Below are positions 31,212 through 40,439 of a DNA stretch of 64,000 nucleotides, piece by piece. The notes under the pieces were generated by a model that had not been told where the DNA came from, searched no databases, and was given only the letters and a program-made list of their open reading frames with translations. The stretch is from Rhodocollybia butyracea (lineage: Eukaryota > Basidiomycota > Agaricomycetes > Agaricales > Omphalotaceae): positions 124,001 to 188,000 of the forward strand of contig JADNRY010000057.1 in assembly GCA_015501585.1 (NCBI GenBank). The letters are read 5' to 3'. Numbering within the stretch: position 1 is the stretch's first letter; each line of letters opens with the position of its first letter. The position numbers were made by a program, and so were the translations under genes.

Positions 31212-33033
31212 GTTAGCAAAGGTACTGAGTTTCGTACTTTTATCGTACTTTTATCAATATAATCAAGTTACTTTATTTTCACATACTTGACAGGTACTTG
31301 ACAGGTACTTGATGCCATACTTTGGCAGAGTGATTGAGTACTGGATGTACTAATAGCATGTTATACCTCTCCTTTTGCACACCTCGGACTGGGTTTATTA
31401 TACAAGCCCACCACCAAACACAATACATATGAGCTCATCGCAATGGCTTTGCAGTAACTGCAACTGTAAGTAATTTACTGATATCATCCAGACTCCACTG
31501 CCATACTATCTTTCTATCACACATCTTTAGACCTGGAAGCATGAGTAAAGTCTCAACTTAGGCTCAAGCAGAAAGTGGTCTGTTCAACCTATACTTATTA
31601 CTTATAACAAAATATATTCAAATAAAGTAAGAATTTGGTTCCCATATACAAGTCTGAAAGGTAGATATAGGAACTGAAATCCTTACAGCCTTACCTACAA
31701 ACATCCAGTAGCTCTGTAACCACAATAATACATCAGCAAGTTGGAAGGCACATGGGAGGTATGGGCCGCATAGGAAAAAATATTTCCATGCACCCATACC
31801 TTCCATGCTCATTTTGTTATTTTTCTCTATACATTGTAGAAAGGTATGGATGTATGGAGTACATTCAATTTTGTACATTAACTAGTTTGTTATTATGTAC
31901 TGATCAACTTTAAGCAGAGTCGAGGGTGTTACACTGAGCAGGAAGTCGGCCTTGCCTACAATTTTTGACAACTCCCTCGATAGCATCCAAGCTTGTACAG
32001 TTTGTAAAGATCCTGGGTGCACTCAACATTGACCCAACATAGTGGCATAACTCTCAAAGATGTGCACCTATTTCCTGATTTTTCAAGTTTTCAACTCTTC
32101 CTCATTGTCAACAACTTTGGCCTCCAGACTTCGTACCTTTGCTTCGAGCTCTTCAATAATGGCCATCGGAGATGACATGGGCCCGATGACTTACGAATTG
32201 ACTTGCGAATCTGAACGAAATTGGTGGAAGCTCAGTATCATATGGTTGCTCGGCGCAACCGCAAAAAGTCAAAAAAATACCTGGCTTCATACTAGAATCT
32301 AGTCTACTTCTGGATCCATCGGATTTAAGTTCTCTTTGCGATCACTGTTTAAGTCATAAATACGCTGTTCAAAGAATGATTTCAATACAGTACAACTTAC
32401 CAAGTCAAAACAGCTTGTAGAAAGTAAGTTACGTAGTACTAATGAACTACTCGAGGATACGAAGTATGTGTAATAGTCGTAAGGACCGAACGGGAGACTG
32501 GGTGGAGCCAAGGTGGAGCAGTGTGATGGGCGTCCCGGAGCACTTTTGTTCTGAGCATCTGATCTGGGAAGCAAGCATCTCTGGCTTTTTTTTTTTGGAC
32601 ATTTCGCGGCCTGTAGACCTGCTATCTGGGCTATGCGCATTAGGAACGGCCCCCATAAGCGTACTTGACTAGTACTTGGCGGGTACTTGGCCGCATCAAT
32701 AAATTCAAACTCCGCTACTTGGGAACTTCTTCACATGTAAATGCTGACATGTTATTTTGTTACCCTCGATGGGCTAGATAGTCAATCCAGGTGCTTCAAG
32801 GTTACTACAATTAGGCCAGTCTTGCTCAAGCTTAAGAATTGCGAAATTATAGGAAATACATCGCAATTATCAATATAAGTACCTAAGTAGCCAAGTACCA
32901 TCAAAGTACACTAAGTTACTTTGTCGTACTTGTACGTGACAAAGTAACTTAAGTAACTTAAGTACCTTTAAAGTACCTTTTGTAAGGCCAAGTACGAGAA
33001 TTTAAACTCCGACAAGTACCTTTGTCACCCACC
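31212..33033. mobile_element. Probable TIR element with AAGTAC-rich ends, about 1.8 kb
   Basis: The same 11-mer, AATCTCAATGA, flanks the region (about 31201-31211 and 33034-33044). Just inside, GCAAAGGTACTGAGTTTCGTAC at the left pairs loosely with the inverted right end GACAAAGGTACTTG. Both ends are crowded with GTACTT/AAGTAC words. The middle has only unrecognised frames (for example antisense 31618-31878 and 32299-32640), so the element would be non-autonomous. The exact borders are uncertain. Confidence 0.45.
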
Positions 33034-33106
33034 AATCTCAATGATGTTATCGGCATAGCGTGAGGGCGTTTATCTGTCAACCGAATAAGTTACAATCCCA
33101 ACCACC

Positions 33107-34116
33107 ATGACCGAACCCAACCTTCCACCGCATAGTCAACTGGACTGTAAAAACTTGACTTCCTTGCACTCTCCAACGTGCTCTTCGCTCGAATCTGCCT
33201 ACCAAGCACTCTACACAGAATTCCTTGCCAAAAGCCGGCATAACGACATTCCCGACTCTCCTGCTGCCCAAGATAAGCTATGCGCTGTGATCGCTCAGAC
33301 CCGAAGCGACCTGGAAACATGCTCGGAGAGTACGACTCGTAGCAGGATTTCTCGGGTCCTGAAACTGCAGGAATCTATGTTGGCTCCCATTCGAACCCTT
33401 CCCTCGGATGTTTTGATAGACATCTTTCAATTAGTTGATCAGGCATCCGGTATCACCTACTTACGACCCTCCGGATCCATATATGGATGTATCTTTTTAG
33501 TCACCTGGATCTGCTTTTGGTGGCGAGACGAGGCTCTTTCACACCCAGGCTTTTGGTCCCGGATAACAATTCACTATGGCTATGGGCAACCCCATCCTGA
33601 AGTGACTGCATTTCTGAGTGAATGCATTTTGCGATCTGGGGACTCGGTGCCTATGAATATTAGTATTTCTTCAGTTGGAGGAGGGACCGGAAGTGCTCCA
33701 GCTGTCGAACTTGCCATGTTGGTAGCACGCACTCACAGATGGAGGGAGGCTTCTTTGTACTTTGGGTCACCACAAGAGTTTCACAGCATACTCCCTTTCA
33801 AACCCTCCTCTACACACTTTCCTCTTCTTGAAGATTTCGCATTTGAATGGCCTGATTTCATAGATTTGATCCAGAATACAATCCAGAATACAATCTTGGA
33901 GTGTCGCCCTCCTCTCCAGAAACTGAGATTAACACAGCTCTCAGAGTCATACGTCGATTTCATTGCGAGTAGAAACTTGAAGGCAGTGGATGTTCACACT
34001 TACATTGGTATATATCTTGCCAAGCTACTCCAGATGTGCCCATGTTTGGAATTCTTGGGCCTCAAATCTTTCATATCCACAGGGAAACCTGATGCTAATG
34101 AAATCCCTTGTCAATC
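33107..34116 (+). pseudogene. F-box family gene, 5' part, split by a retrotransposon
   Basis: The frame is open from the ATG (MTEPNLPPHSQLD, LESAYQALYTEFLAKSRHN) through an F-box at about 88-130 (ESMLAPIRTLPSDVLIDIFQ) and the CFWWRDEALSHPGFWS block. It continues into the C-terminal leucine-rich part and stops being family sequence exactly at 34116, within the conserved I-P-C-Q-S-S block. A copia element begins at 34117. The target bases CAATC (34112-34116) recur at 39192-39196, where the gene resumes in the same frame. The gene was intact before insertion; now it would end four codons into the LTR. No TCACGTGA octamer is seen upstream. Confidence 0.9.
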
Positions 34117-34398
34117 TGTAGGAACGAATTAAACTCAGTGGGTAATGAAAACCAACTATATTGTATATACCTGTAGGAACGAATTAAACTAGAATATATC
34201 GTAAGTTAGAGAAACAGAATAAATAAGAACGAGCTCACCTCAGTGGGTAATGAAAACCAACTGAGGGAGCTCGGAGACGCCGTCTAGCGTGGTATAGTAC
34301 CAACTGTACAGTATCTAGTAAGCTAACGGCGTATACCAATAAAGAGATGTCAAAGCAAGGTGTACTGCACCTCGTACGTACGGAGTAATACTCCAACA
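34117..34398 (-). repeat. Copia LTR (3' LTR in element orientation)
   Basis: The 282-bp repeat starts TGTAGGAACG and ends ACTCCAACA on the plus strand, so it has TG...CA ends. It contains an internal duplication: TGTAGGAACGAATTAAACT and CAGTGGGTAATGAAAACCAA each occur twice. A hairpin is built on GAGCTCACCTCAGT/ACTGAGGGAGCTC. Confidence 0.95.
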
Positions 34399-34408
34399 CC
34401 CCCCTACT
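34399..34408 (-). promoter_or_regulatory. Polypurine tract
   Basis: On the minus strand GTAGGGGGG directly precedes the 3' LTR. The TAG is also the stop codon of the RT/RNase H frame. It would prime plus-strand synthesis. Confidence 0.75.
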
Positions 34409-35960
34409 CCGTACGATCTAACCCAAGAATAGAAACCATCTTCGAGTGGACTGTACCGTTCAACGCTTTGGTAAATATATCCGCAATGTTCTCTCCCGAC
34501 CGTATCCTCACCACCTTCACTTCCCCACTCGCTACCTTTTCTCGAACATAGTGATGCCGCATCTCAATATGCTTCACCAACGCATGTCTCTTCGAGTTCT
34601 CAGTGAGACATACCGATCCAAAGTTATCTCCCATCATCTCCACGGGCCCTGCCTGCTTCAGATCCACCTCCGAAAGGAAAGACATTAGCCAGACGGCCTG
34701 CTGCGTAGCGCGCGAGAGCGCAATGTACTCCGCCTCTACTGTCGAGAGTGCGACAGTTGCCTGGCGCTTTGAGCTCCATGATACGGGTGCACCTCCCATG
34801 AAGAAGACATATCCTGATGTAGAACGATATGTGTCCTTGCATGCCCCGTGGTCCGAGTCGGAGTATCCGTGCGGTTTCAGCCCGGAGCCTTTAGCATTAT
34901 TGGTTGGGGATGGGCAGCGATAGGTGATTGAGTAGTCGAGCGTGTGCAGGATGTATCCGGCCAGCCACTCTATGCACTCCCAGTGCTGTCTCCCGGGGTT
35001 GAGTTGGTAGCGCGCCAGCTTACCTGCTGCGTATGCCATGTCTGGCCTCGTGCATACTTGACCCCACATTGAGGATCCGACGATGGGGCGATATGGTTTG
35101 TCTTTCATGAAGGCGACTTCTTCTTCTGGTAGTGGGTTGGGCGACTCAGTGAGTGTAACATTTGGCGGCATTGGTGTGTTGCGTCGCCGTACGTTATCCA
35201 GTCCGAAATGTGTTAGCATCCGTATGAAGTATGCCTTCTGAGATATTGTAATCGCCTTTGTGACTGGGTTCTGCGTGATGGTCATTCCTAGGAGTACCTT
35301 GGTGTGTACTTCATTTGCCTCCCATCGCTTTCCAAGGTCGTCGATAGCTCTGACGCGTCCTGTCTCCGTCGATGACCCTCCACAAACATCGTCGCCATAC
35401 GTGCTGGTGATGGTGTACTCCCCACCTTCACGGCGGTATCGGATGCAAGGGTCGGCTCGTGATGTCACAAATCCGTCTTCCTTATACCCTGCAGCTAGCG
35501 TCTCCTGCCAGTCGTGGCTACCCTGCATTGTGCCGTAGATTGATTTCTTGAGCTTGCATACTAGGTGTTCAGTCCCGGGTTTGACAAATCCCTCCGGCTG
35601 TTTCATGTACACGTCGTGTGTTATTGGGCTATTGAGGAAAGCTGCTGTGAAGTCCACTTGGAAGATGGATAGTTTTAGTACTGCCATAATTGCCAGCACA
35701 AGTCGGACCGACTCCATGCGAGCTACCCCTCCATACGTCTGGTCGTAGTCCAGCCCTTGGATCTGAGTGTATCCCTGTGCAACATACCTAGCTTTTCGCT
35801 TCAGGAGGTTGCCGTCGGCGTCAAATTTGATGGCGTATGTCCACCTTCCCCCGGTAAGATTGGCATTTGGCGGCAGCGGCACTAGCTCCCAACACTCCTT
35901 TTCCTTGAGCGTGTTGAACTCTTTCTCCATTGGGGCTAACCATAGTTCTGGTTGTTTCAT
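34404..35960 (-). CDS. pol: Copia pol, reverse transcriptase and RNase H
   Basis: The 518-codon frame contains the copia RT block from residue 1 (LWLAPMEKEFNTLKEKECWELV). The first catalytic aspartate lies in FQVDFTAAFLNSPI (about residue 103), and the YGDD motif is at 188-191 where most copia elements have YVDD. The RNase H region includes SDSDHGACKDTYRSTSGYVF, LSTVEAEYIALS and KHIEMRHHYVRE. The frame is also open a little upstream of the first ATG (PASYKQAM), joining the preceding frame only through a shift. Confidence 0.95.
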   Translation of the reverse strand: MKQPELWLAPMEKEFNTLKEKECWELVPLPPNANLTGGRWTYAIKFDADGNLLKRKARYVAQGYTQIQGLDYDQTYGGVARMESVRLVLAIMAVLKLSIFQVDFTAAFLNSPITHDVYMKQPEGFVKPGTEHLVCKLKKSIYGTMQGSHDWQETLAAGYKEDGFVTSRADPCIRYRREGGEYTITSTYGDDVCGGSSTETGRVRAIDDLGKRWEANEVHTKVLLGMTITQNPVTKAITISQKAYFIRMLTHFGLDNVRRRNTPMPPNVTLTESPNPLPEEEVAFMKDKPYRPIVGSSMWGQVCTRPDMAYAAGKLARYQLNPGRQHWECIEWLAGYILHTLDYSITYRCPSPTNNAKGSGLKPHGYSDSDHGACKDTYRSTSGYVFFMGGAPVSWSSKRQATVALSTVEAEYIALSRATQQAVWLMSFLSEVDLKQAGPVEMMGDNFGSVCLTENSKRHALVKHIEMRHHYVREKVASGEVKVVRIRSGENIADIFTKALNGTVHSKMVSILGLDRTE

Positions 35961-36205
35961 AGCTTGTTTGTAGGATGCCGGTACCCAGAGGTCTCCGCCG
36001 ATGCTGCAAAGCTGTATGGGCTCTCGACAATCAGCGCTAGTGGGTTTGGACCGTCTTCACTTGCCCACATCTCACCGGTCACGCGTCCTCTCTCTTCTCG
36101 TTCTTTGTACTCTCTGCTCTCCAAAAGTTGCTGCGATGGGATGTGTCCGCGCGCGCTGCGGCGGGGACCATTATCTTCTGGTGGTACGGGTGCTGGTGGC
36201 ACTTG
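35957..36205 (-). pseudogene. Copia pol linker in a third frame
   Basis: Between the gag-integrase frame and the RT frame, the expected linker (PPAPVPPEDNGPRRSARGHI, then ASAETSGYRHP) reads in a third frame and stops at 35957-35959. The RRSARG motif matches the usual basic linker of copia polyproteins. Two single-base-type shifts would be needed to read gag-pol through. Confidence 0.75.
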
Positions 36206-38844
36206 GCTTCAGGCTCGTTTCGGGCATTCATTTCATCATGCGGATGTGGCACCTGTATCTGTCGTTGTACTTCGGGTGCCTGTACTGCGGGTGCAGGGTC
36301 GTTGGCCTGCCTGTTAGGCTCAGGGTCATTATACCCGTTGCCAGTAGGGACGTTGTCCTCTCCCCCATCCTCCACTGTCATCTTTTCCCTTGTGCGGTGT
36401 GGCTCTCCCTCCTCGAACATCACATCGTGAGACTCCTCGATGGATTTTGTCTCTGGCACCCAGATACGATACCCTCTTCTGCCCATGTACCCCAGTAGTT
36501 TTCCTTTGACTGCTTGACGGCCCAGCTTCCCATCCGTTCTCCTCCGTGGCAGCGTTGCCCAGCAGTCACAACCAAAAGGTCTTAGGTGGGCGATGTCATG
36601 TCTTTTCTGCGTCCACGCCTCGATTGGTACTGTGTCGGGGAACCGCGCTGATGGAACGAGGTTGTCTACGTATATGAATGTGGATGAGGCTTCTCCCCAG
36701 AACAAGTATGGCATGCCTGAGTCCTCTAGCATTGTACGTGTACCTTCCATTACTGTGCGGAAAGCTCGCTCAGCTACCCCATTTGCTGCAGACGAATCAT
36801 GTGGTACTTTCTCTATGAGTATGCCGTGCTCTGCACAATACTCGTCCACCAGGCTGTTGTTCAGCTCGCCTCCACCATCTATGCGGATAGTTTTCAGTTT
36901 CTTCCCCGTCTGTGTCTCGGCCATCATCCGGTATTCGTGTAGCATCTTCACTCCAGTTTCCTTTCGTTTATTTGACAGGTAGAACGGTACTCTGAATGAA
37001 GATCTACCGTCGGTGCACAGCATCAGGTAGCTTGCTCCTCCTCGGGTTTGGGTACGGGCTGGCCCGAATAGGTCGATATGGACTCGCTCTAGGACCTCTG
37101 ACTCGTGTGTTAGCACCTCGTCAAATGGACGCTTTGTCGCCTTGCCATATAGGCAGTCTTCACACATGCCCCGGATATTGCGGCTGGATATATTTAGTCC
37201 GTCCACTAGCTTCCGGTTTGCCATGCGCAGTATTCGACGTATCGATATGTGTCCCAGTCGGCGGTGCCAGGTGAGGATATCGGTTGGTCTGTCCCTTGAC
37301 CTTGAGTAGTTCGCTAATACCGCTCCCGACTCTAGTACCTGGACTTCGTACATCTTCCTCTGGCCGAAACCCTGAAGGATGACCTCACCCGTAGGTGCTC
37401 TAACTGTCATTACCCCATCTCCCCATTCACCTCGCATTCCTTTCTTGTCTAGGGTGGAGACGGATATTAGGTTGTGTCCAAAGGACGGCGTGTGTTTTAC
37501 CGCCTTCAGTTGTATTTTCCTCTCGTTATCACCCACGCGAGTGATGAACTGGATCGTTCCAATACCGTTGATTTGAAACTTCCCGGCGTTGCCTGATATG
37601 GCACTACTTCCTCCCTGTCCGTGTACTTCCTCGTATTCGATGAAGTCTGACTTTTGTACCCAGCAGTGCTCGGAGGCGCCTGAGTCAAGAAATGTTCGAA
37701 TAGCAGGTCTGGAAGGCGAATACAGCGATGTACTACCCCGGCAAGCTATACAGTCTTCGGGCGTGACTATTTTATGAGTAGGTACGTCTTTATCTACATC
37801 CTCGCCACCAACCCTTCGCTGAACTGAGTTCCCTAGAATGGGATTATGTTGCCTGCCCTCAGTGTCAGCGCTGGGTACAGGTTTTGGGACGGATATTGAC
37901 ATACCCGAGTCGTTGTGCGCTTTGACGGACATCACATACGTGGCCATCGGCGTGGGTGCGTCCTTGTTGTTAGTCTCGGCTGTGTTTGCTCTTGGCTCGG
38001 TTTTCGGTTTGTACGGTTGGCCGTGTTTAGGCCCTTGCCCTTCCATGCCGCCGCCCTTGGCCCAGCACTTCCTTGCGATGTGACCTGGTTTGCCACAGTT
38101 GTGACAGGTGAAGGGTTGCTGGTTTGCAGATCGGGGTGGAGGATTCGCTGGTGTGTGCGCAGCCATGAGTGCCTTGACTCGCTTCGCGTCCCTCTCCCCG
38201 TCCTTCCTCTCCTCCTCCTTTTGTATCCATAGAGTATGGAGATACGTGAATGCGTCAGCGCTCGACGTTCCCGGCGTGTTCAGTACATAGAATTTCCACT
38301 CTGTAGGCATCGACGCGAGCACGATACGGCGGAATTGCGCATCTGGGATGGTTCCTCCCAGGTCGTTTACCTTCTTCAGAAGGTTGCGCATCTTTTTCTC
38401 GTGGTCTTCCATGGTTGACTCAGCGGAATCAAATTTTTCGTTACGAAGGGAGGTGTCTGCCAGGTGGATACGGGCTTCGTCGCGCTTTTCGAAGCGTTTT
38501 ACGAGGTGTTGCCAGATCTCGGAAGCACGTTTAGTCTCATCAATGCCCAGGCCAGTTGGGTCAACGATGTTTGAGATAACCACCCCGGCAACGAGCCTGT
38601 CGCGAGACTCCCATTCCTCAAAGCATGGGGTCGGACTATACAATGGTGTAGGCTGTATCTGCGGGTAGACAGTAGGGTACGTAGTCGGCTGTGGTCTGGG
38701 TATGGTACCGTTGATATAGCCAGCTAGTCCCTTCGATTGGACAATGAACAGAATATCCCGTTTAAACGGTCTCCAGTTATCTTCACCGACGAGCTGTTTC
38801 TCGTCCGGGAGTCTAGGTATGTTCAGCGAATTCCCAAATGACAT
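36079..38844 (-). CDS. gag-pol: Copia gag-protease-integrase polyprotein, 921 aa
   Basis: The start MSFGNSLNIP is 65 bp inside the 5' LTR. The gag UBN2-like part (residues 1-235) is followed by the zinc knuckle CHNCGKPGHIARKC (247-260) and the aspartic protease motif FLDSGASEHCW (385-395). Next are the GAG-pre-integrase HHCC motif (WHRRLGHIS at 526-534 and CEDCLYGK at 561-568) and the integrase catalytic residues in HIDLFGP (D591), RIDGGGE (D656) and NGVAERAF (E692). The last about 40 residues run out of the family frame and end at 36079. Confidence 0.95.
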   Translation of the reverse strand: MSFGNSLNIPRLPDEKQLVGEDNWRPFKRDILFIVQSKGLAGYINGTIPRPQPTTYPTVYPQIQPTPLYSPTPCFEEWESRDRLVAGVVISNIVDPTGLGIDETKRASEIWQHLVKRFEKRDEARIHLADTSLRNEKFDSAESTMEDHEKKMRNLLKKVNDLGGTIPDAQFRRIVLASMPTEWKFYVLNTPGTSSADAFTYLHTLWIQKEEERKDGERDAKRVKALMAAHTPANPPPRSANQQPFTCHNCGKPGHIARKCWAKGGGMEGQGPKHGQPYKPKTEPRANTAETNNKDAPTPMATYVMSVKAHNDSGMSISVPKPVPSADTEGRQHNPILGNSVQRRVGGEDVDKDVPTHKIVTPEDCIACRGSTSLYSPSRPAIRTFLDSGASEHCWVQKSDFIEYEEVHGQGGSSAISGNAGKFQINGIGTIQFITRVGDNERKIQLKAVKHTPSFGHNLISVSTLDKKGMRGEWGDGVMTVRAPTGEVILQGFGQRKMYEVQVLESGAVLANYSRSRDRPTDILTWHRRLGHISIRRILRMANRKLVDGLNISSRNIRGMCEDCLYGKATKRPFDEVLTHESEVLERVHIDLFGPARTQTRGGASYLMLCTDGRSSFRVPFYLSNKRKETGVKMLHEYRMMAETQTGKKLKTIRIDGGGELNNSLVDEYCAEHGILIEKVPHDSSAANGVAERAFRTVMEGTRTMLEDSGMPYLFWGEASSTFIYVDNLVPSARFPDTVPIEAWTQKRHDIAHLRPFGCDCWATLPRRRTDGKLGRQAVKGKLLGYMGRRGYRIWVPETKSIEESHDVMFEEGEPHRTREKMTVEDGGEDNVPTGNGYNDPEPNRQANDPAPAVQAPEVQRQIQVPHPHDEMNARNEPEAKCHQHPYHQKIMVPAAARADTSHRSNFWRAESTKNEKREDA

Positions 38845-38888
38845 TTTTGGTAAGTTTCGTTGCTGTTCTCTCTTTTCTTCCTTTTAAT

Positions 38889-38909
38889 TAGAGAACGAGT
38901 CTCATAATC
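38889..38909 (-). promoter_or_regulatory. Primer-binding site candidate
   Basis: On the minus strand the LTR end TTCCTACA is followed at once by GATTATGAGACTCGTTCTC. Its reverse complement, GAGTCTCATAATC, resembles the anticodon arm of an elongator methionine tRNA (CAU anticodon). This suggests priming by a cleaved half-tRNA, as described for copia. The tRNA of this genome was not available to compare. Confidence 0.5.
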
Positions 38910-39191
38910 TGTAGGAACGAATTAAACTCAGTGGGTAATGAAAACCAACTATATTGTATATACCTGTAGGAACGAATTAAACTAGAATATATCGTAAGTT
39001 AGAGAAACAGAATAAATAAGAACGAGCTCACCTCAGTGGGTAATGAAAACCAACTGAGGGAGCTCGGAGACGCCGTCTAGCGTGGTATAGTACCAACTGT
39101 ACAGTATCTAGTAAGCTAACGGCGTATACCAATAAAGAGATGTCAAAGCAAGGTGTACTGCACCTCGTACGTACGGAGTAATACTCCAACA
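38910..39191 (-). repeat. Copia LTR (5' LTR in element orientation)
   Basis: Full-length match to 34117-34398 with no difference seen by eye. It carries the element promoter. On the minus strand it begins TGTTGGAGTATTACTCCG. Confidence 0.95.
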
Positions 39192-39572
39192 CAATCCTCC
39201 CTCTTGTCCTCCCTCTTGTCCTTGGAGACTCGTGGAGACATTGCAAATGGGGTTTGGAAGTGTGTTACGCTGCCCAAGTTGACGAAATTGTATGTTAAAC
39301 TGCCTTCCCTTCTCTCTTGGGAAGAAGCAGATAGGCTTCACACTCATTCTACCCTCCGCGAGCTGAAAGAGGTACTAATGCGGTCAGGGTGTGCATTACA
39401 GTGTGTCGATCTATTTCCGTCCGTATATACACCTGGAGTTCCATGGCCCGCTGCTTTAGTCACAATGTTGGAGCAGTTTTTCGAGGGTTTACCAGCCAAA
39501 CCTGAGGGATGCTTTCTTAATCACATGCCAGTGCAGGAATGGAAGAAACGGTATCTTGAACAACGATGGTGA
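39192..39572 (+). pseudogene. F-box family gene, 3' part, beyond the retrotransposon
   Basis: It resumes the split gene in frame after the duplicated CAATC: SSLLSSLLSLETRG, GVWKCVTLPKLTKLYVKLPS, LRELKEVLMRSGCALQCV, LEQFFEGLPAKPEGCF, QEWKKRYLEQRW, then stop at 39570-39572. It shows what the undamaged family C-terminus looks like and serves as the reference for the frameshifted tails at 25511 and 30798. Confidence 0.9.
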
Positions 39573-39923
39573 TGGTTTCGTAGATTGATTGTTTTAGCAT
39601 CGTTCGCTGTATTTGATACTTAAAGACAACTTGTAGGAATTTATTTACATATTGCTACCTTTGCATATTCAAGCTCTCTTATGATGCACTTAATCCGGTG
39701 GTTATTATTGAGCATTACAGCGATATTTTTGGAGTACTTTTGACAAAACATCTACCAGAACATTGCGGGAATCTTACTCAATACCGAGGCCCCAGAAACC
39801 CACCCCTCAGACCGCGGGAGACTCTGCCAAACGTTGCTCAGTTTTTACCAGTATTTGCAAAGTTTTAGTTGGACGCAGCAAGATATACTTAGCGGGCATA
39901 ACGTGAACCACACGTTCTATCGC

Positions 39924-40136
39924 ATGGACGGCTGGACTCGGAAAGGGGGACTTCCTTGCATCCTCCGACATGCTCTTCCCTCGAATCTGCCTACCAGGCA
40001 CTCTACACAGAATTCCTTGCCAAAAGCCGCCACAACGATATTCCCGACTCTCCTGTTGCTCGAGATAGATTACACGTTCTGATCGCTCAGACCCGAAGTG
40101 ATCTGGAAACATGCCCGGAGAGTACAGTTAGTAGGA
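39924..40136 (+). pseudogene. F-box family N-terminal fragment
   Basis: After ACGTGAACCACACG and an ATG in the wrong frame, the family block reads PTCSSLESAYQALYTEFLAK, SRHNDIPDSPVARDRL, AQTRSDLETC, and is cut at about 40131. The next bases, TAGGACGCGTCAGCG, are also found at 40754 and, inverted, at 23004, next to another truncated F-box copy. No F-box core is present. Confidence 0.8.
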
Positions 40137-40439
40137 CGCGTCAGCGTAATGAATGAATTTTACAAACTCCAGATACGAATCTACTTCATCTCGTAAGTTA
40201 TGACGATATCACAAACGTTATCGTGCTCCCAAGTAACACATTCTACATCTTCCGCCCATTCTCCCTGCGAAATTCACTCCCAACAGCTGCCCCGCCACGT
40301 TTCTTCTGGCCGTACCCGCGCGCGCTGGGCCAAGCCCCGGCATGTGTTTGACAAGGATACTGACTTTACGAAGTCGACAACTCCTTCGCAAACGCCCACG
40401 CATAGGACTACTTGTGGTGAAGCTAGTCTATCTAATTCC

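Larger units (their letters stand above)
34117..39191 (-). mobile_element. Ty1/copia LTR retrotransposon, 5,075 bp
   Basis: The element is complete with two 282-bp LTRs, a 5-bp target duplication (CAATC at 34112-34116 and 39192-39196), a primer-binding site, a polypurine tract and gag-pol on the minus strand. Domain order is gag, protease, integrase, RT, RNase H, with integrase before RT as in copia. By eye the two LTRs are identical over their full length, indicating a recent insertion. Pol is nevertheless interrupted by two frame changes between integrase and RT (near 36205 and 35970), so this copy may be defective or the assembly may hold small errors. Confidence 0.95.

Noticed and set aside
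36079..36205. Programmed ribosomal frameshift between copia gag-integrase and RT
   Set aside because: Two shifts are needed, no slippery heptamer or pseudoknot was evident, and copia elements of this type normally use one frame. Mutations or assembly errors are simpler.
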